Of a stretch of 64,000 nt of DNA, positions 44,319 through 57,217 are shown piece by piece. The stretch is taken from positions 16,823,001 through 16,887,000 of the forward strand of contig NC_083387.1 of assembly GCF_031755915.1 (NCBI RefSeq), given 5' to 3'. The DNA comes from Ziziphus jujuba. Lineage: Eukaryota > Streptophyta > Magnoliopsida > Rosales > Rhamnaceae. A program made the position numbers and the translations under genes. Under the pieces are notes generated by a model. That model was not told where the DNA came from, searched no databases, and saw only the letters and a list, made by a program, of their open reading frames with translations. Each line of letters begins with the position of its first letter. Position 1 is the stretch's first letter.

Positions 44319-47300
44319 GTGATATGAAACTTAACTAGTTTAATATTAATTGGGGGTATGGCAAATTCTCTTGTACAGTTAAAAAAATTTGGGGGGGGGG
44401 GGGGGGGGGGGAACCTAAGCTAATGATACAAAATTGTTGAGCTCTACAATAGTTTTAGGAACGTAGGACTGAAGTGATGAATAAGAATCAAGTGTTAAAA
44501 CAAAAGAATTGCTGAACTGGCATCCATGATATATAGAGAGAAATTCAAGTGAAATCAAAGTATGGGAATATGGAGGTGGTGGAACAAGGCTATGGGGAGA
44601 ATGGAGAGCCAAATTAGCAAGAGGTTAGATCTTTATTGAACTCAGCATGTAGATCAAAGGAACAGTCTCAGACTAGGGACTATAATGGATGATAACAGAT
44701 TCATGAGAATCAAGCTTTGGAGGAGAGGACCGAATGGTCTTTGAAGGATTTGCAGCATTAGAAAACTTATCAACTCAAACTGGAGGATCAATTATCATCG
44801 TTCTATTTTTTTTTTTAGATCATTTATATGCATTCATAAACATCCTTAAGCTCTTTTGAAGTGGATGGAGCCTGAGAATTGATATGATCCCATAAGATTC
44901 TCATATCTTCATCCCTGTCTTCAAAAATCTTACAATTTCTTTTACATATTGTTCAAACAAAGTCAACATCATCTCTTTCCATCATTTGCCACCCCTGATA
45001 ATTTCAAATTTACTTACCATCCATACAGAACAAGATTGAGATTGAGAAATTTCCCATAACATGTTGAATTAATCTTTTATTATCATTACATGTTTTAGCA
45101 AAACTGTTTCTTAGGTTTTGATTAATAGATAGCCCATTTATAAGTTTGGATTCGGCTCTTTTATTTTATTTTATTTTTCACTTTTTTAAAAGTTACATGA
45201 ATCCTGCTTCAAATTTTAAAGTCTAAGGCCCACTTCAAGTTAGTAGCATTTAGGCCCATAAACAACTCACTAGAACCCTTTTCTTCAACCTTTTACAGTT
45301 AATGTGCTGAGAAGTTGGTATAATATGGCTTTTCACTTGCAAAATAGAAATCATCATAAAAAATTTCATTGGGCAATAGTGGGAATGAATTTGAAACTAT
45401 TGAACGTCAACCAGTTTTTCGAACCATGCGTTCCATAATCTGTCTCCATGATAGGTTTTGTACTGATATTTACTTAGAAAGCTACTAAGGTAACTAAAGA
45501 GCAATTTTAAAGGGAGATTGTTATCAAAACTAAATTCAGAATTAAGATGTAAGCTCAAGTATGTTGTAATGTGGAAAACCTGACTGAAACAGATACATGG
45601 GAAATAGACATCATAGATTGTTGTGGGAGGCAAGAACTAGCAGAAACCACCCTGAATGTGTTGCAACTGTTTCAACTTCAGGCATCTGATGATGCATCAT
45701 ATAATGGAGGTGGTTGAGGTGGGTACCAATAAAAAGCCCTATGTATTAGGGTAAAGATGGTACCCTCTATTGATTGGTCTGAGGCTTCTAACACCAGCAA
45801 ACAGCGGTAGTGGCGTCTGGTGTCAGATATGATGGAGTTATTTCCAGGATTACCTTCTGGGCTTTAGATATGGTGGTGGTGTCCATCACAGAGATATGTG
45901 AGAATTGAAGCAGTGGTGGTAGTTTGCGGATCTTCTTTGATGACAATTGAGGTGAGGGGTCACCTGGTGTTTGTAGAATGATGGCTTCTGAGTTGATTGG
46001 ATACTAGTGTTGTTGTCAATGGAGCTCATAATTGGTGCCAACTAAAGTGGTGTCAAGGGATTGACTGCAGTGGCTTGTGACTCTTAGTTGGGCGAATCTA
46101 GGTTGCAGGAGGTAGATTTGCAAGGTCTGAGTCTTTTGGAGCTTGTGGTGACAGCTAATGTGTGTTGGTTGACAACAATGCCAAAGGTGCAGTGGCAGCA
46201 GCAACTTTTGGTGGGGAGTAATGGTGCATTAGTAATCCTTATGGGTGAGTTATCACTGGCTTTTGGCTGGCATGAAGTTTTGAAGTTGATGATGGGGTTG
46301 GTTGGCTGCAGAGGTCTCCTTCAGGGGTGGCACACTGTGGACAACAGAGTATAGTGAAAGCCTTGAAGCTTATGCCAGATGATTTCACAATGAATTTGAG
46401 CGGCAAAAGTTATGGGGAGTGAATGTGGACTTTGGTGTTTGACAATAGGAATTGTGGAAATTAAATTTAGATATGCTACCTTTTGGTACAAGACAAGAAA
46501 AGAGCAACAAAGAGAAGGAAATTCTAAAATCTTTTATTATGTCTTCTTTTCTTGGTTTACAAGAACTTGGTTTTGTAATAAAGAAACCTAAACTAATAAG
46601 GAAACTTAACGAAACCAAACAAAATCAAATCCCTATAGTATGCAAAATCAACAGCCAAAGTAAAGCATAAATATTTAAGACATTCATATTATAGCTTGTC
46701 AGCATTACGTATGGGATCTTGGATCTGATGGGTTATTTATTTATTTATTTATTTCCTAATGCAGATTGAGAAACCTTTACAGAGGCATGGTGGCAGGCTT
46801 GAACATGATGAAACATATTGTGGTTCATGTTATGGGGCAGAGACGGTATTTATTGTTTCTCTGTTATGTCTTCTCTTTTTGTACTTTATTCTTCTCATAA
46901 TTTCAATACATATAAAGAGTTTATTTCTGTTAGGCCACAATTTGGCACGTGTAAGTAGTGATGTTAATTGAAAAAACAATATTTTCTTTTACATTGTTTT
47001 CATGTTATGATTTATTTTGGACCAATGACTGTGGAGTCTGGCTATGTAGCTAAAAGTCAGTTTTCTGTCTTTAAAACTAGAAAAATAAAATACTTTAAAC
47101 CAATTGAATTTGAAATCTGTTTCTAGAACAGTTACAGTGAGCAAGCATGCTTATTTCTTTTCAGGGACTTCATATTGTGTCAAGGCATTCAACATTTTGA
47201 TAGCTCACTTGACTGGATTTTCTTCTTTCTGTCTCTCATCTTGCTGTTTTATACCACATTGAAATTTTCACTCACATGGTTGCCCTTACAAAATAATGAA

Positions 47301-50300
47301 AAAGTTGGTACATTACTGCTTAAAGTGGACAGTTTTCCTCGAAACTGAAGATGGAACCTCCTAAAGAAAACTTTTATACACATAGCCTGTTGTTTGATCG
47401 TTGAGATTGCTATTATTACTGCTCATGGGAAATTAGGCATGTGGAAGGGCATATTTGTATATCTAGCAAAAAATAAACTTAACCATGAATTTATAGAGTG
47501 AAAACAACAACAACAACTACTACTACTAATAATTTAAATATGAATATATGTACTGGAGTGGAAAAGGATTCTAAGTTCATAAGTTATATGGTGAGACGTA
47601 TTCATAGTTTGGTTGTACCTTGATGGCATCCCTAAACTTATGTGCAAACCTGTAAAAGTTCTGTTGTTTAATTCCATTATGCTTAAATCTCTCTCTTCTT
47701 GCAGTCAGATGATGATTGCTGCAACTCATGTGAAGAAGTTCAGGAAGCATATAGGAAAAGAGGTTGGGCTATGACGAATTCAGATTTGATAGACCAGGTT
47801 AGTTTATAAATGCTCTGTTTTTCTTAGGTATTTCCTTGGTAAAATCAGGTAGGCTGACATGCAATGAATGAGAAAATTTACTTTCTTTTACATGTATTGC
47901 ATTGACTGTTCATGGAGCATATTGTACGTGCTATCTATATATTATACCGGTGAATATTTTAATGTGGCTGCTTTTGTCTTTGAAATCTTATTTTATAATG
48001 GTACCTTAAACGCTTTATGCACATTTGTTACTAAGGAATTGTATGATGGAGTGTTGATCTGGAAATTGCATTATGCAAGTGTTCTATTTCATATTTAATT
48101 TTTCTCTTGTTTCGTTTAAATTTATGTAATTAGTTTCCTTCATAATGAGGAATTTAATTTATTTTTGTAATATGTAAATTGTTTAAGCTTCCTAAAGTTG
48201 GTATTTTTCTTGAAATCAATCAGAAAGTGTTATTTTTTATTTTTTTAAAACATATATATAATTTTACTTTATTGATAAACAAGTATAAATTATAATAAAG
48301 AGGCATTTCTAGGCCTAGGAAGGTGCTTAGTTATTGTCTATGCTTAGATATTTAAATTCAAATATATCCCTTAAATGTGCAAATCGAATGTTCATGGTAC
48401 TTTGATGACTTTATTTCTCATTTAACTCACATACATTCCTGATGTACAACATACATGTGTATAAGCCTAACTCCAGATTTGTGTTTGACCCAAATTGAAT
48501 GAATTATGTGATAAATAAAACTATTCATTTATGCATCTAAAAGACATCATAAGGTTTAATCAGAGTCAAGTGCCTCTTTATATCTTTCTACATATTGATA
48601 CTTGATTTGTTGAGGTGATATGTGGTGCATTGAAGGCCAGTGTATGGCGAATAATTTTGAGCAGGTCTTTCTTTGTAGAATTTTGAGTACTGTTATTTCG
48701 TCCATCTCCGTCAATTTTGAGAAATATGGAGCAATATTCCTACTTTTGTACACATGAATGACTGTTTGATTTTTGCTATAGTATTTTGTGAACTCTAACT
48801 TTGAACAAAGGAGGAAAGTTATTGGAAAATGTTGGTCGGTATAATCAATGGTCCCCTCATGAAAGCGTTGTCTTTCTGAGTACAGACACGATGTATAGAT
48901 ACATGCATTTCTATCCATATGGTAAGCTCTAATCTTAATTGTATTTCTTATGCCGTTTTGGCTTTCAGTGCAAACGGGAAGGTTTTTTCCAAAAAATAAA
49001 AGACGAAGATGGTGAAGGATGTAATATTGAAGGATCACTTGAAGTTAATAAAGTGGCTGGAAATTTTCATTTTGTACCTGGGAAAAGCTTACACCTGTCA
49101 AATATGCATGGTTTGCTGGCTTTGCAAAAAGATAGTTATAATGTAAGACAGTTTGGCTCCTTTTCATGTAATATATTATGGAATTTGGTTGTGTTTATCC
49201 ATATTTTTAAGCTTCATCGTTCCTTTTGTTTTGAATTCCAAGAAATGTCTCAGCTGTCTGAACTCTGTCTTGCATGGTACAGATAAGTCACAAGATAAAT
49301 AGGTTAGCTTTTGGTGACTACTTTCCTGGCGTAGTAAATCCCCTTGATGGGTAATTATTTCTCTTTACTCTTGCTGAGCACTTTCATAGATTGTTCAATC
49401 TGGTTTCAACCTAATACTGATTAAATTGAAAATAAAATCCAATGTGCTGATTTTTCTTCAAACCACAAATATTTATAAGTTTTGTTCACGTAGTATGGTA
49501 CTATCAATTGAAGAATCTTTCCAAAACTGCACATGAATTTTCAAATTGGAAATTGGATACAATGTTTCACATTTAAAAGAAATTAGTCTATCACGTAAAA
49601 TGTTAAATGAATATGTGAGAACCTTGAAAATGAAACTTTTACGTAAAATGTTATGTAAAATGAATATATAAGAACCTTGAAAATGAAACTTTTATGTAGA
49701 ACGTTAAATGCATATGTAAGAACCATGAAAATGAAACTTTCTCAACATATTTTTCTATTTTATAAATTAATTATTTTCTCATTTTCCTTAAATTTTACTT
49801 TTATTGCAATACATTTTTAGGGTACAATGGATGCAGGAAACTCCAAATGGTATGTACCAGTATTTTTTGAAGGTGGGTAGCAACTGGTATCTATTCCATG
49901 TTTAAGATTTCCAGAATAATCTTGTCCTGTATTTTGTTTTTCTTCTTTTTCTTCTCAATTATTTTTTAAATAGATGCCTATAGTGGGAAAAACCTTTCAG
50001 TTGAATACTGATTGAAATATCTGACTTAAACGCAAATACATACATAATTAGCTTTTGGAAAGCTCATATTAAAGAAAAAAAATTCAGATGGCCAGGTTAT
50101 ATAAAGTTATAATCTATTATTCCTTTTTTTCTTTTTTTAAAAGAAATTTACTTTTAAGAGTACTTGAAGATCAATTTTCTTCTATCAGCTACGTGCATTG
50201 ATAGAAAAGCAAGGGTGTTTCAGATTTCATTTAATCTTCAAAAAAGGAGAATCTTTTATGCTTAGGTAAATGTTGAATGCTGTTTAGTATGAAGGGGAGG

Positions 50301-53300
50301 TTAATTGTCTTCTCAACTTTGCTGGATTATTATGAGTTGCATGCACTCATTTGAATGACTGTTTTCTTTGGCATTTTATGCATCATCCTAACAAGTAATT
50401 TTCACATGTGAAGTTATTTAGACATTTGTTGTACGCGTCACAGGTAGTCCCTACTATATACACCAATGTCAGAGGCCGTAGTGTGTATTCGAATCAGGTA
50501 TTGTCAAATATATGCAGTCTTATTATATTATTTTATTCGTTAATGTTGTTCTGAGATGCTCCAGCATTTGTACTCTACAGTATTCTGTGACAGAACATTT
50601 TAAGAGCTTTGAAAATGCACATTCCCAGTCACTTCCTGGTGTTTTCTTCTTTTATGATCTTTCTCCAATTAAGGTAGGTTCCTTTGTACAACCAGTAAAG
50701 CTATTTGTGTACCTTAGAGCCTTCCAATTATGCAGATACTTTAGCAGTTGAGCTATCATTGATGATAGCATCCGATCTTGTATTCTTTTTTCATTTTTTT
50801 GTTTTTTTGGGTTTTTGTTTTGTTTTCCTATTTCTATTTGTTAATAGTAGTTAACTGATAGTTAAAAAAAAAAAAAGAAAAAAAAAAGAACTATGTAATT
50901 AAAGAAAAGGAATAATTTAATGGTAATACATTACACCCAGTGAGAAAGAAACATACAAAAGTTATACTGAAGTTAAAATTTAAGATGAAAATCCAGCAGA
51001 GTATAGCACTATAGCAGCAAGTCAATCCATCTTTATTTTGCTCTTATGCTGCAGGTAACCAATTTAATATGCTTTTTCTCTTGTTGCCATCTGGACTTTT
51101 CTAGCTGTTCCATTACCAGAAATTATGATTGATTTGGTTCAAACTCACTGCAATAATCATTAGTTTTGTGACATCTCTGTGACTATACTGCTATTTACCT
51201 TATTCATTCTAAAACAGTCATCATCTTGGTTCTAATAGACCTTGCTAGTTGCTTTAATTTCTTAAGCAACTATTATATATGAAGTTCTACGACATGCACA
51301 GCTCTTGCTCTTCCTTTTATGCTTTTATTACCCCTGTACTTTTATCTCTTTTTACCTTACGTTTGATACCTAACATTGTTTGCAAAGCATCTGAAGTACA
51401 GAAGTCACTTCTGTTTAACAGTGTTTTTATCGAGAAATTATATTATTAAAAGCAATGGCAGTTAATGCAATCTTGCAAAGATTGAAATTTGAAAGAGATT
51501 AGAGAACCTCTTGATTGGAGCTCTAATTTGAAACTCTTAAGAAAGGAAAAAGGGGAAGAAAAATTCATGTAGAGTTTACAAGGGAGCTACAATTCTCTTG
51601 AAAGTATCAAATAATTCAGGTATAAGAGAATAGTAACAATAATAGTTTAACGTGGGGTTCTCTATCAGTCTCTGTATTATGACATTTCTGTTTACAAGGT
51701 GATTTCTAATTCCATGTTCATCAAGATATAAGATGTGGGCATGTAATTAACAAGTGCCCCTGCATGGCAATGATTAAGATGGTTCAGTAGACCATATTAT
51801 TAGTGTTTAATGAAATTTGACTTAACACTGGTTGTTGGTATAATAAGATTGCATTAGTTTTATAATTTGTGCCCCTTAACTAATATGTCATTTAGCTACA
51901 TGTTCTAATTGCGTCGTAAGGAGGAGGTAGCGTATGATTTTGGCAAAAAATTCAATGGCATGTGAAGTATAAGCAAATCCAAGCAAAAGAAACCAACAAG
52001 ATGGTGAAAAAAAGTTAAGATAGAATAACTCTAGAATCATCTGCATTCATGATGCTAAGATAGACTGTACCATTTTTCACAAGATGTGGTCTGAGAATGA
52101 AGGATTTATCACGCACCAAGAGGATGTGCAGGAGTGATAAAGGGGCAAGTTCATCAGCAATGATGGAATAGTATAAAAACAAGTGAATGAAGTGGAAAAG
52201 GTTGTACTAAAAGCATAATTTAAAAAAATGCAGATAGGGTAGTGAGAGAGATAAGTTAAAGGGATGAGAATAAGTGAGACCAACCTTTCCATCTGTTTAG
52301 GCATCTGGTGTTTGATTTTTTATAATAGAAACTGAAAATTTTCATCTTGAAGTTTAAGATGAAGCAGTTAGGATCTGCAGGAATAGTTACCCTTGTGCAC
52401 GTTTATTGGACTTTAAAAAATGAGCTAAGCCAATTTTGTAATTTTACCTAATTTAATTAGTTAAATTTTGGTGATTTTCATCTTTCCTTTTCTTTACACA
52501 GTTGTCACCTTAGGGGCTTTGTATGAGAATGGGACAAAATGAAATGATAAAGAATCCTTGTATTTTCCTCCATTTCTTATTCTTGGTATTTTGTTTCTGA
52601 AATAAATAGTATCTGGATCGATCCTTATTTACGGTATTGGTTCACTATCGCTAACAAGACTGGAAATTTTGTTGACCTTCTTTATTTTTCAGTGTCATTG
52701 CAAAGTCAAAATTTCATAGCAAATTTTGTGACAAAATTTTGTGTGTTGCAGGTGACATTCAAAGAAGAACATGTCCCATTTTTACACTTCTTGACCCACA
52801 TTTGTGCCATAATTGGAGGTATTGTTTTCTCTCCTTTACATGCACACACATCAAGTTATTTCTCCCCTTTTTCCCCAGTGGTACTTAGTTCTCAAGTTCA
52901 TTTATCTGTTAAAGTGCATTGTGTGTGGAATTGCTCTTTTAATCTGATAAAACTAACCTCATTTTATTTTAAGTTAATGAATTTTAAATTTAGATTAATA
53001 GTTGTAAGAAAGTAGTTTATGAATAATTGGATGAAAACACATGCATATGCAACTCCTTAAGATAATAGATTAAACTTTGTATTGAATCTCATGAAGCTTG
53101 AGTTTTTCTTCTATTCCTGGTTGGCTACTCCACTCGATACATAGTGACCCTTTCCCTATGTTTTTTCTTGTCAAGAAATTATTTAGTAAACATAGTGTAT
53201 GGTGACATGGTACACTTAGCAAATAGGAAATTGCCCTGTCAAAATACTTTTGACCTCATCTTTACTAAATAAATCATCCCTCTTACACTCCTCAGACATT

Positions 53301-54748
53301 GTTTCTTCATTTGTTTGTTTATTCCAACAAGATGCAAAGCCTTCAAAGAGGGAAAAAATAAAAAATAAAAAAAATGATGCAAAGCGGATCTGCAACTTGT
53401 TCAATATGAGGAGACTTGCTTGGCTTGTAGATTAGAGAAATAGTTTCTAATTAAGAAGATGGCTTGGGCATTGGGCAGTGCCTAAAAGGAAGAGCAGTGA
53501 AACTGCTCCTCTAGCTTCAAATAACTCTGCCCCAAAACAGTTAGCAACAACAAAAATTTCCCTACTATTCTTCATGGATTGGCTAGAAGCGTAACTAACA
53601 TGTGAAATTTGCATCATACCCAAAAACAAATAAACAAAAAAAGAAAAGAGAAAATCCTCTTGAGAAAACGGTTGAAGTGGTCTTGATGATGAAAGATCGA
53701 CTTGACTCATTGATCAGTGGAGGTAATATTTTAAATTTTAAATGTCTAGCAAATTTTAATGGTGGAAAATAAATTTCATTGTCTGCTGCCAAAATTGAGA
53801 TAAACGAAGTTGGTAGTGTTGGGGCTGATTTTTGTTACCAGATGATGCCTTAAATTACTTTGACATGGCAAGTTGTTTATTGGCTAAATTTACTGCTTCA
53901 GCATACACTTATGTATCTACCAATTTGTTCTTCCTCACCCTATTAGGGATTCGACTGGTTAGCAACTATGAAATTAAACTAATGACCCACTTTGTGGGTA
54001 ACTGGTAGATCAATAGATTGTTTAATAGTAATATAAAGAAAACAGTTACTTATCCTGTACAAAGTTTCTAGATAAATTGTTTTCTTCTGATTGTTTGTTT
54101 GATTGACTTTTTCCACTATGGTTTAAATTTTAGTAACAAGTTCCGCATGGATAATGAATGCTTAAAGTTTTGAAATTGATATACTGGACAATATGTTATT
54201 ATTATTATCTGCTTATTTATTTTTGGTTTGTTTGGTTGACCTTTTCCATTATGGTTTAAATTTTCATAACAAGTTTTGCCCGGATAATGTGACGCTTAAA
54301 GTTGTCTGAAATTGATATTCTGGACAATATATGTTATTATCATTATTATTTACTTATTTATTTTTGGTCAAGCAGATTTGATATTTTATCTGAAACCTCG
54401 TCCTCGGAAGAGTATCATATTTGAATATTTAGATTTACTGTGTTGGTCACTATCAAGTAAAATTAATTGTTTGTCATTTCTCCTCTTCTAATACTGCTTT
54501 GTTAGATCATGAATACTTTCTTTATGTTATGCATTGACCGCTTTAGAGATTAAAAGATTTACTCTGTAAATACAAGTTGTGGTTTTATTTTTATCCTTTG
54601 TTCCTTGGATGTGCTTTGATACCAAGTGACTAAAGATTGTTAACTATTTTCTGTAGGTATTTTCTCGGTTGCTGGAATAATCGATTCATTTATATATTAT
54701 GGTCAAAGAGCAATGAAGAAGAAGATGGAAATTGGGAAATTTGGCTGA
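39682..54748 (+). CDS. ERGIC3: ER-Golgi intermediate compartment protein 3-like (ERGIC3/Erv46) cargo receptor, 13 exons, 384 aa
   Basis: Membrane cargo receptor cycling between ER and Golgi in COPII/COPI vesicles; in yeast Erv46 works with Erv41. Exons: 39682-39823, 42870-42943, 43371-43454, 43664-43744, 46765-46845, 47705-47797, 48969-49142, 49283-49350, 49821-49872, 50444-50497, 50581-50673, 52752-52818, 54657-54748. All junctions are GT-AG and the sum is 1155 bp, ending TGA. Residues 28-47 form the first membrane span (GGVITLVSSFAILFLFLSEF). The luminal part has DVTFPAIRCSLLSLD, the Cys motifs YCGSCYGAE (C146, C149) and DCCNSCEEV (C159, C160, C163), KVAGNFHFVPGK, HKINRLAFGDYFPGVVNPLD and SLPGVFFFYDLSPI. 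The second span is about 342-371, followed by a Lys-rich cytosolic tail (MKKKMEIGKFG). Length and order match the plant family (about 386 aa). Confidence 0.95.
39824..42869 (+). other. ERGIC3-like intron 1 (3.0 kb)
   Basis: Unusually long first intron. It holds poly-A/T runs (40119-40139, 40595-40620, 41816-41831), a TA microsatellite near 40447-40461 and a CT microsatellite at about 42034-42052. Open frames inside it have no recognisable similarity. Confidence 0.85.
43745..46764 (+). other. ERGIC3-like intron 4 (3.0 kb) with inserted sequence
   Basis: It contains a tRNA-related segment (43976-44100), a T run (44288-44318), a run of 21 G (44391-44411) and, from 45660 to 46380, a clearly GC-richer block (GGTGGT, GTGGCAGCAGC) unlike the rest of the intron. 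The end near 46440-46640, with TTTTGGTACAAGACAAG and CTTTTATTATG, looks like the edge of a degenerate LTR-type insertion, but I could not find a matching partner. Unclassified. Confidence 0.5.
43976..44100 (-). mobile_element. SINE-like, tRNA-derived sequence in intron 4
   Basis: On the minus strand, GGGATAGCTCAGGTAGC (box A-like, 44093-44077) is followed about 31 bases on by GGTTCAATC (box B-like, 44045-44037), and the segment runs into an A-rich tail (T-rich on the plus strand at 43976-43990). TTGCAT occurs on both sides but is too short to be sure of a target duplication. Confidence 0.4.
49594..49740. repeat. Tandem triplication (about 50 bp unit) in ERGIC3-like intron 8
   Basis: Three successive units carry GTAAAATGTTAAATGAATAT-like starts and GAACCTTGAAAATGAAACTT-like ends: about 49594-49641, 49642-49693 and 49694-49740. 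There is no splice-site overlap. Confidence 0.8.
50674..52751 (+). other. ERGIC3-like intron 11 (2.1 kb)
   Basis: Sits between exon 11 (ends at 50673) and exon 12 (starts at 52752, acceptor GTTGCAG). Contains A-rich tracts near 50860-50890. No gene or clear repeat was recognised. Confidence 0.8.
52819..54656 (+). other. ERGIC3-like intron 12 (1.8 kb) with a 133 bp tandem duplication
   Basis: The copies start about 54094 and 54227. Both carry TTTTCC, CTATGGTTTAAATTTT-like, AACAAGTT, GGATAATG, GCTTAAAGTT, GAAATTGATAT, CTGGACAATAT and TTATTTATTTTTGG. The copies differ at several sites, so the duplication is not recent. Confidence 0.8.
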
Positions 54749-55309
54749 ATTTTGGAACGTGTTTTACAAAAGAATGTACTTGCTAGCTTCTTGGACGGGG
54801 TGTGCTTAGGATCCGCATATGATCAAATACCTCGTTTCTCTTCCTAGCAAAAAAGAAAAAAGAAAAGCAAAAAAATCTCCGTCTTTATTCATCAACATTT
54901 TAACTTATGACATCGACTTTGTACATTATACTTTGAGCACAACATTTACAAGGGATTCATTCGTAGGATCGTTCTTTTTATGATTACTACTTAGGCAGAG
55001 TTAATAGCGTGGTTAACCTGTGTTATTTTTCGTAGTTTTAGAACACTTCTCTCTCTCTGTTTTTTCTTATTCTTTTCTTCTGTCGTTTATCTTGATGATA
55101 CTGTGTAATCTATTATCTCGGTTGTTTTAAATCAAAGCAATGGTATAGCCCCTGCTAATGATATTATATCTGAGCAAGCTCTGGAGGATATTTAAAAAAA
55201 GGGACATGTAAAGATAAAACAAGCTGTCTACCCAAAAAGATAAAATAAAAAAGAGATACAACTTTATTATCATTAGCAACATTATAAATAGTATGATTTT
55301 TTCACTAAA
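54749..55309 (+). other. 3' UTR and downstream of the ERGIC3-like gene
   Basis: AT-rich, with a purine-rich AAAAAAGAAAAAAGAAAAGC segment near 54850. No canonical AATAAA is evident close to the stop, which is normal for plants. No other gene is seen. Confidence 0.5.
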
Positions 55310-57208
55310 GGGAAAATTGCAGTTTAGTACTTTTGGGTTGATGCAATTTTAGCTTTAAAGTTTTGATTTCTGCGATTTTGGTGCTGAAATCTCAAAATTG
55401 ATGCAAATTGGTTCAAAATGTAATGGGATGTTAAATTTGACGACAACGATATTAACATAATGTTAATATCATGATTTAATTTTTTAAAAATATTTTAAAA
55501 AATATGTTTGTTACTTTTTCATTTTATAGTTGTGATTTTTAATTTCAAAAATTATATCCATTTCTTTTTTATTTAAATTAAAACATCCACAATTTTAATT
55601 AAAAAAATTTAGACCTAAAGTTAGAAAAATACAATTAAAATAAAATTGAAATTTTGGTTCACTAAAAATAATTTTATTAGATCAAAAATGAAAAATAATT
55701 TTTTATGCCCAAGCCAAAAAAAAAAAAAAAAAACCATAATACCTAAATAAAAATTAGACCAAAAATTGAAAAATAATATAATTTAAAAAATATATATATT
55801 TTATTTTTTCAGTTTATATTTATGTATTTTATTTGAAAAATTGTATCCATTCCTTTTTTATTTAAATTAAAATACCCATAATCATAATTAAATATCAAAA
55901 TAACCTAAAATTAGACAACATGAAAATTAAAATAAAATTGACTATTTTTGGTTTAATAAAAAATCAAAAAATTCAAAACAATTTTTTATGCCCAAACCAA
56001 GAAAAAAAAGGACCACAATACCAAAATAAAAATTAGACCAAAGATTTAAAAATTAAAATAATAATTTTTTTGGTCTAATTTTTAATTTTTAATTTTTAAT
56101 CTAATAAATTAATTCATGCTGATAATATAATTAATTTTTTAAGAAATAAAAATAATTTTAAAATTTTTAAAAAATATTTTTATTTTTCCATTTTATAGAC
56201 TAGAGAAAAAAACCAAAGTGGTCAAATTTTCCATTTTTGAAAAGTTTTTCCATTTGTCCAAATCATTGAATTCATTTGATTAAATGAATTATAAACCAAA
56301 ATCTTAATATGGAAATAAATTATGATATATTTTTCCATTCGACTAACAAATAAAAACTTTCAAAAACGGTAAAGTAAAAATTTATAAAAAGGTCAATTTT
56401 TTTCAATTCTTTTAGAATAATTAATTTTATTTCTTAACATTGGTCTAATTTTTATTTTGGCATTTTGTTAACTATTTTTAATATTTGGTCTAATAATTAT
56501 ATTTATTAGACCAAAAATTCTAATGTTATTTTAATTTTAACTTTTGGTCTAATTTTAGGTCATAATTTTTTATTTATGATTGTGGATTTTTTAATTGAAA
56601 TAAAGAAGGAATGGATACTGTTTTCGGAATAAAAAATCATAAAAATAAAATAGAAAAATAACAAATATATTTTTTTAAATTTTTTTAAAAATATTTTGTT
56701 GCTTTTAAAATTTTATTTTTATTTTTTATTTTTTGGTCTAATTTTTATTTTGGTGTTTTGGTCTAATTTTTTTTTTTTTGTCTTGGGCATATAAAATTCT
56801 TTTTAATTTTTTATCTAATAAATTTATTTTTATTAGTCCAAAAATTCCAATTTTATTTTAATTTTTATTTTTTGGTCTAATTTTATATTCCAAAATATTT
56901 AATTAAGATTGTGAGTATTTTAATTTATAAGGAATGTATACAATTTTTCATATAAAAATCCATAAATATAAAATGGAAAATAAGAAATATATTTTTTTCA
57001 AAATTTTTTTGAGAAATATTTTTTTTATTTTATAAAAATAAATTTATGATGTCATACTGATGTTATTACTGTTAAATTAATTGATTTACTAGATTTTCAA
57101 CCAATTTGCATCAATTTTGAAACTTCAAACTCAAATTCGATGGAATCAAAACTTTAGGATCGAAATCGCTTTAATCCCAAACTTTAGGATTTAAGCTGCA
57201 ATTTTCTT
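55310..57208. mobile_element. Foldback / Mutator-like inverted-repeat element (1.9 kb)
   Basis: The left end GGGAAAATTGCAGTTTAGTA pairs with the right end (reverse complement AAGAAAATTGCAGCTTAAAT). Similarity continues through AAAGTTTTGATT and AAAATTGATGCAAATTGGTT, over 130 bp inward. The inner parts also mirror each other: TTATGCCCAAGCC (about 55705) against CTTGGGCATATAA (about 56782), and GGTCTAATTTTTATTTTGG blocks on the right against CCAAAATAAAAATTAGACC on the left. Each arm contains the same ~285 bp unit about twice. The 9 bp flanks TTCACTAAA (55301-55309) and TTTACTAAA (57209-57217) differ at one base, fitting Mutator-type target duplication. It has no coding capacity. Confidence 0.8.
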
Positions 57209-57217
57209 TTTACTAAA

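Noticed and set aside
48556..49038. 160-codon minus-strand open frame
   Set aside because: It is antisense to exon 7 of the ERGIC3-like gene and its intron; no recognisable domain.
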